DNA of 64,000 bases, taken from Diadophis punctatus similis (lineage: Eukaryota; Chordata; Lepidosauria; Squamata; Dipsadidae). The position numbers and the translations under genes were made by a program. Below, piece by piece: positions 10,534-20,125 of this stretch (the stretch's first letter is position 1; every line of letters begins with the position of its first letter). The notes beneath the pieces are model-generated. The model saw only the letters and a list, made by a program, of their open reading frames with translations, did not search any database and was not told where the DNA came from. The stretch is from the NCBI GenBank assembly GCA_023053685.1, contig JALIGW010000032.1, positions 5,280,343 through 5,344,342 on the forward strand, in the 5' to 3' direction.

Positions 10534-11145
10534 CAGGGGCGGGTTGCTCACTTATTCGCTGCCGGAGCCATGCACGTGCATCTCCACGCTTCGGGGGGGG
10601 GCGCTTGCTTGCTACGCATGCGCGGCCCTTTGCGTGATTTTGCTTTTGCACATGCGCATGTGCGGAAGCAAAATCATGCTGAAATCTCACGAGGGGACGT
10701 GCACGCACATGAGATTTTGCCGCGATTTTGCTTCCACGCATGCGCAGAAGCAAAATCGCCAGAAAATCACCGAAAATAGCAATAGCAATAGCAATAGCAC
10801 TTAGACTTATATACCGCTTCATAGTGCTTTACAGCCCTCTCTAAGCGGTTTACAGAGTTCAGCATATTGCCCCCAACAATCTGGGTCCTCATTTTACCCA
10901 CCTCGGAAGGATGGAAGGCTGAGTCAACCTTGAGCCTAGTGAGATTTGAACAGCTGAACTGCTGAACTAGCAATCAGCTGAAGGTCGCAATGCTGCTTTT
11001 AACCACTGCGCTATCTCAGCTCATGACGGGGAAAAAATGGCGACGCGCTGGGTGGACCAGCAGAGAGGGCTCCGGAGCGGTTGTGAAATCCGCTGCTTCC
11101 TACCGGAGCTGCGTACCGGGCAGCTTCGGCAGGAACCCACCTCTG
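10534..11145. mobile_element. hAT-type MITE, family A, carrying a SINE
   Basis: Ends are caggggcgggttgc and ggcaggaacccacctctg. The duplication is actcctac (10526-10533) and actcccac (11146-11153), 7 of 8 matching. A SINE lies at about 10777-11022. The rest includes repeated catgcgcagaagcaaaatc segments in both orientations. Confidence 0.85.
10777..11022 (-). mobile_element. Sauria-type tRNA-derived SINE
   Basis: On the minus strand it starts gagctgagatagcgcagtgg (A-box region), has a B-box-like segment, then ggttgactcagccttccatc, and ends with taagtctaagtgc followed by a (TATTGC)n tail. This is the layout I know for Sauria SINEs, whose 3' end resembles BovB. It is nested in a MITE. Confidence 0.85.
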
Positions 11146-11177
11146 ACTCCCACCAACAGTGACAGGGCAAGCCAGTA

Positions 11178-11475
11178 ATGGAATAACAGAATGACAGAAC
11201 AGTCGGAAGGGACCTTGCAGGTCTTACAGTCCAACCCCTTGCTCAAAGCAGGCATCCTCATTCCCTCCTGTCCAATCTCTTCTTAAAAACCTCCAGTGGT
11301 GGAGCACCCACAACTTCTGGTGGCAAGCTGTTCCACTGGTTCATTGTCCTCACTGTCAGGAAGTTTCTCCTTAATTCCAGGTTGCTTCTCTCCTTGATTT
11401 GTTTCCATCCGTTGCTTCTTCTCCTGCCTTCCGGTGCTTTGGAGGATAATTTGACCCTCTCTCCTTTGTGGCCAA
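11178..11475 (-). mobile_element. CR1/L3 LINE 3' end
   Basis: Reverse copy covering the 3' UTR and the last about 70 RT codons, frame largely open (NQWNSLPPEVVGAPPLEVFKK). Confidence 0.85.
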
Positions 11476-11934
11476 GAATGCATGTCCAATACTTTCCCTT
11501 TTGAATCAAATCAACCTCTATTGCTCTCACTGAAATGCATTTTTGGAGCTCATCTGGACCTTTGCATTTGGCAAGTGAAAAGAATACAGCAGGACAACAC
11601 AGGAAAGCCAATGCTGGTTTAAATCACCCATTTTAAGCATAAAAAACAACAACAGGTCCACCTTTGGCCGCCCATCCGACCTCCGCCAGCAGGGAAACCT
11701 GCGACTTTGTGTTTTACACACCACGGTGCTCAACACCCCCCTCCTCGTGTCTACCTTCCTTGAGGTGTTCGCCTTCCTTTTCTTTTCTTAAATACCTGTT
11801 TGATTTATTTCTCCCTTGGCAGTTTTTAATTACCAGCCTGCTCTCATTCTCTGGAAAAGCCGCTGCCTTCAAGAGATCCATCATCGTAAAAAATATGAGA
11901 TGCAGGAAGAAAGAATAAATGTTAATCCGCGATT

Positions 11935-11937
<3 letters not shown>
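11476..11937. other. No recognised gene or repeat
   Basis: Unassigned sequence between a CR1 tail and a GT array. Confidence 0.35.
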
Positions 11938-11983
<46 letters not shown>

Positions 11984-11990
11984 TGCGCGT
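11938..11990 (+). repeat. (GT)n microsatellite
   Basis: A near-pure GT dinucleotide run. Confidence 0.95.
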
Positions 11991-12218
11991 GTGTCAGGCA
12001 TGAGTGGATGGTAAGCGAAAGGTTTGCCTTGTCCAGTCATATCCCACTCTAGGGGCGTTGCTCATCACCCTTTGCTAGCCAAAGGAGCCAGCGTTGTCTG
12101 AAAACATTTTTTTTTGTTTTAAGTTTTTTATTTTGTTTTACATATATTGTATGTATCAATGCATGAACAGTGTGGCACCTGGGTGTCATACATTTTATTA
12201 CAAATAAAACTAATATAG

Positions 12219-12576
12219 TAGAATAACAGAGTTGGAAGGGGCCTTGGAGGTCTTCTAGTCCACCCCTTGCTCAGGCAGGAAACCCTACATCACTTTAGAC
12301 AAATGGTTATCCAATATCTTCTTAAAAATCTCCAGTGGTGGGGCACCTACAACTTCTGGAGGCAAGCTGTTCCACTGATTAATTGTTCTAACTGTCAGGA
12401 AATTTTTCTTTAGTTCTAGGTTGCTTCTCTCCTTGGTTAATTTCCACCCATTGCTTCTTGTCCTGCCTTCAGGTGCTTTGGAGAATAGTTTGACTCCCTC
12501 TTCTTTGTGGCAACCCCTGAGATATTGGAACACTGCTATCATGTCTCCCCTGGTCCTTCTTTTCATTAAACTAGAC
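12219..12576 (-). mobile_element. CR1/L3 LINE, 3' part (split by MITE)
   Basis: Reverse copy whose frame reads [19 protein letters not shown] and [13 protein letters not shown], the CR1 RT C-terminus. It continues at 13010 after the inserted MITE. Confidence 0.9.
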
Positions 12577-13009
12577 CAGTGATGGCGAACCTTTTTTTCC
12601 TCGGGTGCCGAAATAGTGCGCACGCACGCTATCGTACGTGCGTGCGTGCCCACACCCATAATTCAAAGTACCCCACTCGCCCCGCCCACCTGCGAATGCA
12701 TGTGTGACCCCCCACTCCCCCGTTTTCCAACTTCCAACTTCCAGTGGGCCTGGTAGACCCATTTTTTGCCCTCCCCAGGCTCCAGAGGCTTTCTTGGAGC
12801 TTGGGGGGGTGTGTGAAAACGCTCTCCCTGCCACCCCGGAGGCCCTCCAGAGGCCGAAATCGCCCTCCCAGAGCCTCCGCGTGAGCCAAAAATCAGCTGG
12901 CAGCAACGCACATGCGCGCTGGAGCTGAGCTAGGGCAATGGCTCGCGTGCCGGCAGATATGGCTCCGCGTGCCACCTGTGGCACCCGTGCCATAGGTTCA
13001 CCATCACTG
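12577..13009. mobile_element. hAT-type MITE (family C, CAGTGATGGCGAACC ends)
   Basis: Ends are cagtgatggcgaacc and ggttcaccatcactg. The 8-bp target duplication aactagac (12569-12576 and 13010-13017) is perfect. The interior is GC-rich with gccctccccaggctccagag segments and has no transposase. It interrupts a CR1 copy. Confidence 0.95.
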
Positions 13010-13290
13010 AACTAGACATACCCAGTTCCTGTAACCGTTCTTCATATGTTTTAGCCTCCAGTCCCCTAATCATCTTTGTTGCTCTTCTCTGCCCTCTTTC
13101 TAGAGCCTCGACTTCTTTTTTACATCGTGGTGACCAAAACTGAATGCAGTATTCCAAGTGTGGCCTTACCAAGGCATTATAAAGTGGTATTAACACTTCA
13201 CGTGATCTTGATTCTATCCCTCTGTTAATGCAGCCTAGAACTGTGTTGGCTTTTTTGGCAGCTGCTGCACACTGCTGGCTCCTATTTAAA
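13010..13290 (-). mobile_element. CR1/L3 LINE, 5' part of split copy
   Basis: It continues 12219-12576. The reverse frame reads [21 protein letters not shown] and [16 protein letters not shown], typical of CR1 RT thumb/connection. Confidence 0.9.
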
Positions 13291-13668
13291 TTAGAATTAC
13301 GGTAATCATAGTATTACATTCAACCAACTTATATATTTGTAGTAATAATACACATTTATATTAAGTTACAGTCTGTCATTATTTTATTATTCCATGTTTT
13401 CTCTTGTTATTACTTTTATTTTATTATGTAAAAGTGTATACACTAATATTCCCCCTTTCTCTTATTTCTATCTCTTATTCCAACTTTTAATCATGTCACC
13501 CTTTTATTAAACGATCTTTTTTTTTCTATCCTACCTAGCTTCTAATCATGTCACCTACCTAAAAAAGAAAGGAAAGAGAGTGAAGAAAAAAAGCAAATCA
13601 AAGCAACAAAAAGAAAGAGAAATCATCTATCCATCGTCTCTTGTCCACTTCAGTACTTTAGTTGCTAT
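13291..13668. other. Unassigned AT-rich sequence
   Basis: T-rich sequence that resumes after the next MITE (13921-14145). It may be one older element interrupted by CR1 and MITE. No frame supports this. Confidence 0.3.
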
Positions 13669-13920
13669 CAGCGGTGAAATCTATTTACCTTTCCTACCAG
13701 TTCGGAAGTCACCCGCGCTCCACTCGCGCACACGCTTTTTCACCCTCTGCGCAGGCGCAGAACACTTTGTGCATGCTCAGCGGGTTAAAAAAAGAAAATG
13801 GCGGCATCCGGGTGGGCAGGTGGAGCCTCACGCTGCCGCTGCTACTGGTTCTCCGAACCACCAGCAGCCATCGCTACCGGTACACCCGAACTGGGCCGAA
13901 CCGGTAGCATTTCACCCCTG
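13669..13920. mobile_element. hAT-like MITE (family D, CAGCGGTGAAATC ends)
   Basis: Ends are cagcggtgaaatc and gcatttcacccctg. The interior has gcgcaggcgcagaac and aaaatggcggcatccggg. No 8-bp duplication is clear, so it may be old. A second copy, split by an LTR, is at 26645-27823. Confidence 0.65.
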
Positions 13921-14145
13921 GAACTTACTATGATTTTTTTGACTTGCCTCCCATATTCCTTTCTTGGATCTTTATCTCTGTCTGCATCTATTTCTTTACT
14001 ATTCAATCTAAATATTTCTCCCATCTCTACCCTCTTCCACTGCCTAGTTTCCAAAATTTCTACCCAAGCCCCTCTCTCCCTTTCCAAAGTATCTTCCTGT
14101 ATCTCCGAAAACATTTTGTGGTCCCGTGGCCATCATGGCTATATA
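13921..14145. other. Unassigned C/T-rich sequence
   Basis: No recognised repeat or gene. Confidence 0.3.
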
Positions 14146-14545
14146 CAGGCAGTCCTCGACTTATAACAGTTCATTTAGCGACAGTTCATTTAGCGACAGT
14201 TCATTTAGCGACCGTTCAAAGTTACAATGCCACTGAATAAAGTGAATCAGGGCTGTTTTTCACCCTAATGAATATTGCCATATCTCCCTGATCAAAATTA
14301 AAAACTGATTTGAATTTATGATGGTTCCAGTACCCCAGGGTCACGCAATTCCCTTTTTGTGATCTTCTGACCAGAAAAGTCAAGGGGGAAGCCAGATTCA
14401 CTTAACGACCATGTTACCAACTTAACAGCTGTGGCGATTCACTTAACAACTACAGCGAGAAAGGTCATAAGATGAGGAAAACTCACTTCACAAACATCTC
14501 GCTTAGCAAGAGACATTTTGGGCTCAGTTGTGGTCATACAACTGA
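14146..14545. mobile_element. TA-flanked MITE, family B
   Basis: It starts caggcagtcctcgactta after TA. The right terminus is degraded. A 17-bp unit with gttcatttagcgacagttc is tandemly triplicated at 14168-14212. Confidence 0.6.
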
Positions 14546-14564
14546 GGTGTCGAAGACACAAAGA

Positions 14565-15080
14565 AGTATTTGAGGGGCTGCCAGAAAAAAGAGGGAGTCC
14601 ACCTATTCTCCAAAGCACCAGAAGGCAGGGGAAGAAACAAGGGTTGGAAACCAGGGGAGGATTCTAACTTACTTCGCCGCTGGTTTGCTTCCTCCTGTGC
14701 CGCATGGCTACGCAGTGCCGAAAATTCCCAAAAAATTCCAACCCCCCCCAAAACAAGATGGTGGCACATGCACAGTGCTGGAAACTTGGCTTCTGCGCAT
14801 GCACAGAAGAAAAAAAATCAGCAAAATTTTTTAAAAAAATTTTTCAAAAAAAAATCCAAAAAAAGATGGCGGCGTCCACAGACTGGCACCGACATTACCG
14901 GCTCCATGATGTCACCAGCGGTTTGCTACAGGTTCTATAGAACCGGTGCGAACCGGGAGGAACCCACCTCTGATGGAAACTAATCAAAGAGAGAAGCAAT
15001 CTAGAACTAAGGAGAAATTTCTGACAATTAGAACAATCAATCAGCAGAATGACTTGCCTCCAGAAGTTGTGAATGCTCCA
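14565..15080 (+). mobile_element. CR1/L3 LINE 3' end with nested MITE
   Basis: CR1 sequence at 14565-14651 and 14973-15080 is continuous across the MITE. It continues at 15294-15329 and 15816-15900 after two further MITEs. Confidence 0.85.
14652..14972. mobile_element. hAT-type MITE, family A
   Basis: Ends are caggggaggattc and ggaacccacctctg. Duplication ttggaaac (14644-14651) and atggaaac (14973-14980), 7 of 8. Its right half closely matches the 3835 copy (atgtcaccagcggtttgcta). Confidence 0.85.
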
Positions 15081-15293
15081 CAAGGGTGAAATTCAGCAGG
15101 TTCTGACAGGTTCTGGAGAACCGGTAGCGAGAATTTTGAGTAGTTCGGAGAACCAGCAAATACCACCTCTGGCTGGCCCCAGAGTGGGGAGGGAATGGAG
15201 ATTTTGCAGTATCCTTCCCCTGTCATGCCCACCAAGCCACACCACGCCCACCAAGCCATGCCCACAGAACCGGTAGTAAAAAATATACCACTG
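15081..15293. mobile_element. hAT-type MITE, family D-like
   Basis: Ends are caagggtgaaattc and ataccactg. Duplication atgctcca (15073-15080) and gtgctcca (15294-15301), 7 of 8. Internal ggttctggagaaccggtagc and accaagccacaccacgccc repeats are seen. Confidence 0.75.
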
Positions 15294-15329
15294 GTGCTCC
15301 ATCACTGGAGGCTTTTGAGAAGGGGCTGC

Positions 15330-15815
15330 CAAGTGCCCAAACAGGAATGTGCATGCATGCACATGTATGTGCATGCGCCAGAGCACTGGAAACCCAAAGA
15401 CCAGCTGGCCGGCGCGCACATGCCTGTTTTTTGGCCAATTTTGGGGCCATTTTTGGGGCCATTTTCAGGCCATTTCTGGGCCATTTTCAGGCTATTTGTG
15501 CCCCCAAAATGGCCTGAAAATGGCCCTATAAATGGCCTGGAACTGGCCTGTAAAATGGCCCAGAAACCAGCACAAAAAACCAGCACGAAAAAGGCACAAA
15601 AGAGGCCCGAAAACAGCCCAGAAAATGGCCTGTTTTGGGGGCATTTTTTGGCCATTTTCCAGCTGTTTTCCGGTGCTCCGGTGCCCACGAAGACCAGCTG
15701 GCAGGCGCGCATGTCCACGACGAAAACCAAAAGAGAAGCTGGCGATGGCGTGCGTGCCCACAGAGGGGGCTCTGCATGCCACCACTGGCACACGTGCCAT
15801 AGGTTCGCCATCATG
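15330..15815. mobile_element. hAT-type MITE, family C, left end lost
   Basis: The right end ggttcgccatcatg abuts gatataggg of CR1, the same CR1 position used by the copies at 44978 and 47138. The left terminus and adjoining CR1 bases are missing. The centre is built of ggccattttcaggcc-type units in both orientations, which explains the overlapping long frames here. Confidence 0.7.
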
Positions 15816-15900
15816 GATATAGGGCCTCCTGCTTGAGCCGGGGGCTGGACTAGAAGACCTCCAAGGTCCCTTCCAACTCTGTTATTCTGTTATTCTATGA
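15816..15900 (+). mobile_element. CR1/L3 3' UTR, end of split copy
   Basis: Matches the CR1 end from gatataggg through ggactagaagacctccaagg and a short TTATTCTG tail. Confidence 0.8.
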
Positions 15901-16486
15901 CTTCTTGGCAGACATCCCCACCAATTCAGGCCTCAAACTCAGATAGATAATCCATCTTTTTTTTTTCATCCTGGAGGCTCTGGGATTCCATAGTGGTTTG
16001 AACCCCAAATTCTTGTAAATCCATCTTTTCTCTTCTGCCTGCTTTCATTTGATCTGACAATGAGCTCAGCAGGGGAACCCTCTGGACTAGCAGAGACCAA
16101 AAAGATGAAAGAGAATCCCACATATTTTTCCCCTTTGCTATGCTCCCCTTCCCCCTCCCTCAAACCCCATTTTCTTGGCACAGGAAGAGAAAAGACCACA
16201 AACACATTTCTCTTCCCAAAGGCTGATTTTTTTTTTTAAAAAAAGATCGGACTGAGACCAAGAATCCTGATTAGCGTCATGTTTAATCTCTCTGTCCTTG
16301 ACTCTATTCTACCTCAGCATCAAGTACTGAGGAACCAAAGGACCAAGGATTAAGGCGTGGTTTTGCTTGGCACCAGGTTAGTTGCCTCCTGAGGTCTTTC
16401 CTGCTTCTTCATTTGAGATGCCTCCATTGCCTGGAGCAGGAGAAGCAACAGGCTCCTTCTGCAGTTGACCCTCATCCTTTAAATGA
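15901..16486. other. No recognised gene or repeat
   Basis: Ordinary sequence. Nothing is supportable. Confidence 0.4.
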
Positions 16487-16918
16487 ATCACAGAATCACA
16501 GGACCACAGAACTACAAAACCATAGAATCAGAGAATGATAGAATCACAGAATCACGGAATCAGAGAATTACAGAATCAGAGAATAATAGAATCACAGAAT
16601 CACAGAACCATAGAATCATGGAATCAGAGGATCACACAATCACAGAATCTTAGAATCTTAGAATCTTAGAATCACAGAATCACAGAACCACAGAATTATA
16701 GAATCATGGAATCAGAGGATCACACAATCACAGAATCACAGAATGATAGAATGATAGAATCACAGAATCAGAGAATCATGGAATCAGAGAATCAGAGAAT
16801 CATAGAATCATAGAATCATAGAATCACAGAATCACAGAATCTTAGACTAATAGTATGTTAGAATCAAAGACTCATAGAATCACAGAACCATAGAACCATA
16901 GAATAAGAGAATCCTAGG
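16487..16918 (-). repeat. CR1-derived octamer array
   Basis: About 430 bp of degenerate AGAATCAC/AGAATCAT-type octamers sit immediately beyond a reverse CR1 3' UTR. The complement is the GATTCTGT/GATTCTAT octamer, which resembles the terminal octamer of bird and reptile CR1 elements. Confidence 0.85.
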
Positions 16919-17097
16919 GCTGGAAGGGATCTTGGAGGTCTCCTAGTTCAACCCCCTGCTCAGGTTGGAGACCCTATACCATCCCGGACAAATGGTTATC
17001 CAATCTTTTTTTAAAAAAAACCTCCAGCGATGGAGCACCCACAACTTCAGGAAGCAAGCCATTCCATTGATTCATCATTCTAATTAATCAGCCCCTC
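16919..17097 (-). mobile_element. CR1/L3 LINE 3' end
   Basis: Reverse CR1 3' UTR and the last codons, joined on the left to the octamer array and on the right to a SINE. Confidence 0.85.
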
Positions 17098-17327
17098 AAT
17101 AGCAATAGCACTTAGACTTATATACCGCTTCATAGTGCTTTCCAGCCCTCTCTAAGCGGTTTACAGAGTTCAGCATATTGCCCCCAGCAATCTGGGTCCT
17201 CATTTTGCCCACCTCAGAAGGATGGAAGGCTGAGTCAACCTTGAGCCTGGTGAGATTTGAACAGCTGAACTGCTGAACAAGCAGTAGCCTGCAGTGCTGC
17301 ATTTAACCACTGCGCCACCTCAGCTCT
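17098..17327 (-). mobile_element. Sauria-type SINE
   Basis: A full-length reverse copy from the (CAATAG) tail to gagctgaggtggcgcagtgg. It is inserted in a CR1 copy, with some CR1 sequence missing at the junction. Confidence 0.85.
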
Positions 17328-17336
17328 TGGAAGCTC

Positions 17337-17530
17337 AAGGACTGGAAGACTGCTATTATGTCACCCCTATTCCTTCTCTTTGTTAGGCTAGACATACGTA
17401 GTTCCCTTAATTGTTTATCATATGGTTTAGCCCCCAATTCCCAAATCATCTTTGTTGCTTTTCTCTGCACTCTTTTTAAGCGTCTTTTCTGAATCCTGGT
17501 GGCCAGAACTGCACCCATCATTCCAAGTGT
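17337..17530 (-). mobile_element. CR1/L3 LINE, continuation
   Basis: The reverse frame reads KRRNRGDIIAVFQSL and RVQRKATKMIWELGAK, the CR1 RT thumb region. Confidence 0.8.
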
Positions 17531-17640
17531 GGTTGTACCAGTGCTAATCAGGTAATGAAACATCTGTGAGAAAATAACCAGAAAGCACCAAGAAATATCA
17601 CTGTTCAACCCTGGGCTACATATATTTTCCATTAGAAACA
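17531..17640 (+). mobile_element. Penelope-like tail fragment, family A
   Basis: One unit with ggtaatgaaacatctgtgag and the terminal ttcaaccctgggctacat segment. Confidence 0.6.
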
Positions 17641-17859
17641 AGTTATTTGCGATGAGATGGGGGGGGAAAATGAAAGACATTTCCAGAGATGGTAAGTACT
17701 TCTCAACAAATTAAGCTTTTACAATGGCAGTTATCTGTGTCATCAGTTAGAGAAATGGAAATAAAAATGAGCTATTGAGTTTGCCAACATACCGGAGAAA
17801 TGGTTGGCATGTAAATTACAAAAAGAAAAGAAAATGATATTGAAATTATAAGAGGAAAC

Positions 17860-18187
17860 AGTGTATTAACAGATAGTGTTGCCATACAAAAATCATTTTA
17901 TTAATACTATTCCATCTGGTAAGAAGGAAGTGATATCTTCTTAGAGAAAATAGATAAATATCTAAAGAAACCAGGTGCAAATTACACAGGAACAGAAACA
18001 GCTTACGGATGGACCTATAACAACAAGGAAAGTTATCGGAGCGATAAAAAAGAATAAACCAGGAAAGGTGTCTGGACCAGATGGATTATCAGGTTCTCAT
18101 TATAAAAGTTTACAGGATCCACTTCTACAACCTGTACAAAAGATGATGAACTACAGGGAGGAAAGATGCCAGAGCTCTAGTGCTTAA
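17860..18187 (+). pseudogene. L1 ORF2 reverse transcriptase fragment
   Basis: The frame around 17975-18187 reads ITQEQKQLTDGPITTRKVI and then KPGKVSGPDGLSGSHYKSL, the conserved start of the L1 RT domain. Upstream and downstream RT parts are absent, so it is a fragment. Confidence 0.75.
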
Positions 18188-18308
18188 GGCACCAGGCCAG
18201 AAACTAGAAGACTCCGAGTTCTAGTTTTGCCTGAAGCACGAAAGCCAGATGGTTAACTCTGGGCCAATCACCAGGAGATGGTGAGTTCTAGTCCTGCCTT
18301 AGGCATGA
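18188..18308 (+). mobile_element. Unclassified SINE-like head
   Basis: The sequence ttaaggcaccaggccagaaa, then gagttctagttttgcctga and gccagatggttaactctggg, recurs in reverse at 55290-55480. The layout resembles a tRNA-related or MIR-like SINE head. I am not sure of the family. Confidence 0.45.
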
Positions 18309-18643
18309 GAGCACTTTCTTTCCCTCCCTCCCTCCCTCTCTCCCCTTCCTTCCTTCCTTCCTTCCTTTCTTCCTTCCTTCCTTTCTTCCTTCCTTCCTTC
18401 CTTTCTTTCTTTCTTTCTTTCTTTCCTTCCTTCCTTCCTTCCTTCCTTCTTTCACTCCCTCCCTTTCTCCCTCCCTTCCTCCCCTTCCTCTCTCATCTCC
18501 TTGCTTCCTTGCTTCCTTGCTTCCTTGCTTCCTTGCTTCCTTGCTTCCTTGCTTCCTTGCTTCCTTGCTTCCTTGCTTCCTTGCTTCCTTGCTTCCTTGC
18601 TTCCTTCCTTCCTTGCTTCCTTGCTTCCTTCCTTCCTTTGTGA
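18309..18643 (+). repeat. (CTTC)n and (TTGCTTCC)n arrays
   Basis: CTTC/CTTT tetramers to about 18480, then about 14 copies of the octamer TTGCTTCC. The frames across it are repeat artefacts. Confidence 0.95.
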
Positions 18644-18649
18644 TTCCAT

Positions 18650-19965
18650 ATATCTTCTATTGCAAAAGACAAGATGTCTTGAATATCTAGAAGCAAACAA
18701 AGTAATAACCAAAAGCCAACATGGGTTTGTCAAAAACAGATCATGCCAGACTAATCTTATTGCATTCTTTGACAAAGTGACAAAATTAGTGGACCAGAGG
18801 AATGCTGTCGATATAATTTACTTGGACTTCAGTAAAGCATTTGATAAAGTAGACCATAATCTACTAGTAGGGAAAGTAGAAAAAATGTGGGTTGGACAGC
18901 ATCACCACCAGATGGATTCGTAACTGGCTGACCAACTGCACTCAATGTGTAGTCCTCAATGGAACTGCATCTACATGGAGGGAAGCATGCAGTGGGGTAC
19001 CCCAAGGTTCTGTTTTAAGCCCAGTACTCTTCAACATCTTCATCAATTACTTGGATGAGGGGATAGATGGGGAACTCATCAAATTTGCAGGTGACACCAA
19101 ACTGGCAGGAATAGCCAACATTCCAGAAGATAGGCTGAAGATACAGAAGGATCTTGACAGACTTGAACATTGGGTGCTATCTAACAAAATGAAATTCAAT
19201 GGTGAAAAAAGTAAGGTTCTACATTTAGGCAAGAAAAACAAAATGCACAGGTACAGTATATGTGGTACCTTGCTCAACAGTAGTAACTGCGAGAGGGATC
19301 TTGGAGTCCTAGTGGACAACCATTTAAATATGAGCCAGCAGTGTGCAACAGCTGCCAAAAAAGCCAACACAGTTCTAGGCTGCATCAAAGAGGGATAGAA
19401 TCAAGATCACGCGAAGTGTTAATACCACTTTATAATGCCTTGGTAAGGCCATACTTGGAATACTTCATTCAGTTTTGGTTGCCACGATGTACAAAGGATG
19501 TTGAGACTCTAGAAAGAGTGCAGAGAAGAGCAACAAAGATGATTAGGGGACTGGAGGTTAAAACATATGAAGAACGGTTGCAGGAACTGGGTATGTCTAG
19601 TTTAATGAAAAGAAGGACCAGAGGAGACATGATAGCAGTCTTCCAATATCTAAGGGGCTGCCACAAAGAAGAGGGAGTCAAGCTATTCTCCAAAGCACCT
19701 GGGGGGGTAGAACAAGAAGCAATGGGTGGAAACTAACCAAGGAGAGAAGCAGCCTAGAACTAAGGAGAAATTTCCTGACAGTTAGAACAATTAATCAGTG
19801 GAACAACTTGACTCCAGAAGTTGTGAATGCTCCAACACTGGACATTTTTAAGAAGATGTTGGACAACCATTTGTCTGAAGTGATGTAGGGTTTCCTGCCT
19901 AAACAGGGGGTTGTACTAGACGACCTCCAAGGTCCCTTCCAACTCTATTATTCTGTTTTCCATTG
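18650..19965 (+). pseudogene. CR1/L3 LINE reverse transcriptase, decayed
   Basis: The longest CR1 copy here. In order it shows KSQHGFVKNRSCQTNLIAFF, DIIYLDFSKAFDKVDHNLL, a frameshift near 18890, [63 protein letters not shown], a frame break near 19395, [15 protein letters not shown], then the thumb and 3' UTR. The catalytic FADD motif reads FAGD, so the active site is lost as well. Endonuclease and ORF1 are absent. It ends in a short ATTCTG-like tail. Confidence 0.9.
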
Positions 19966-19976
19966 CTGGTGGATAA

Positions 19977-20125
19977 ATCATAGATTAACAGGGCTGGAAG
20001 GGACCTTTGAGGTCTTCTAATTCAACCCTCTGCTCAAAGCTGAAGTCCTCTTTCAATCCCGGACGAATAGTTGTCCACTCTTTTCTTGAAGGCCTCCAGT
20101 GATGGACCAGATACAACTTCTATTG
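19977..20125 (-). mobile_element. CR1/L3 LINE 3' end
   Basis: A short reverse copy placed tail to tail with the preceding forward copy, so the two 3' UTRs form an inverted repeat. Confidence 0.8.

Noticed and set aside
15195..15836. 213-codon and 170-codon frames on opposite strands
   Set aside because: They read through a family C MITE built of ggccattttcaggcc repeats.
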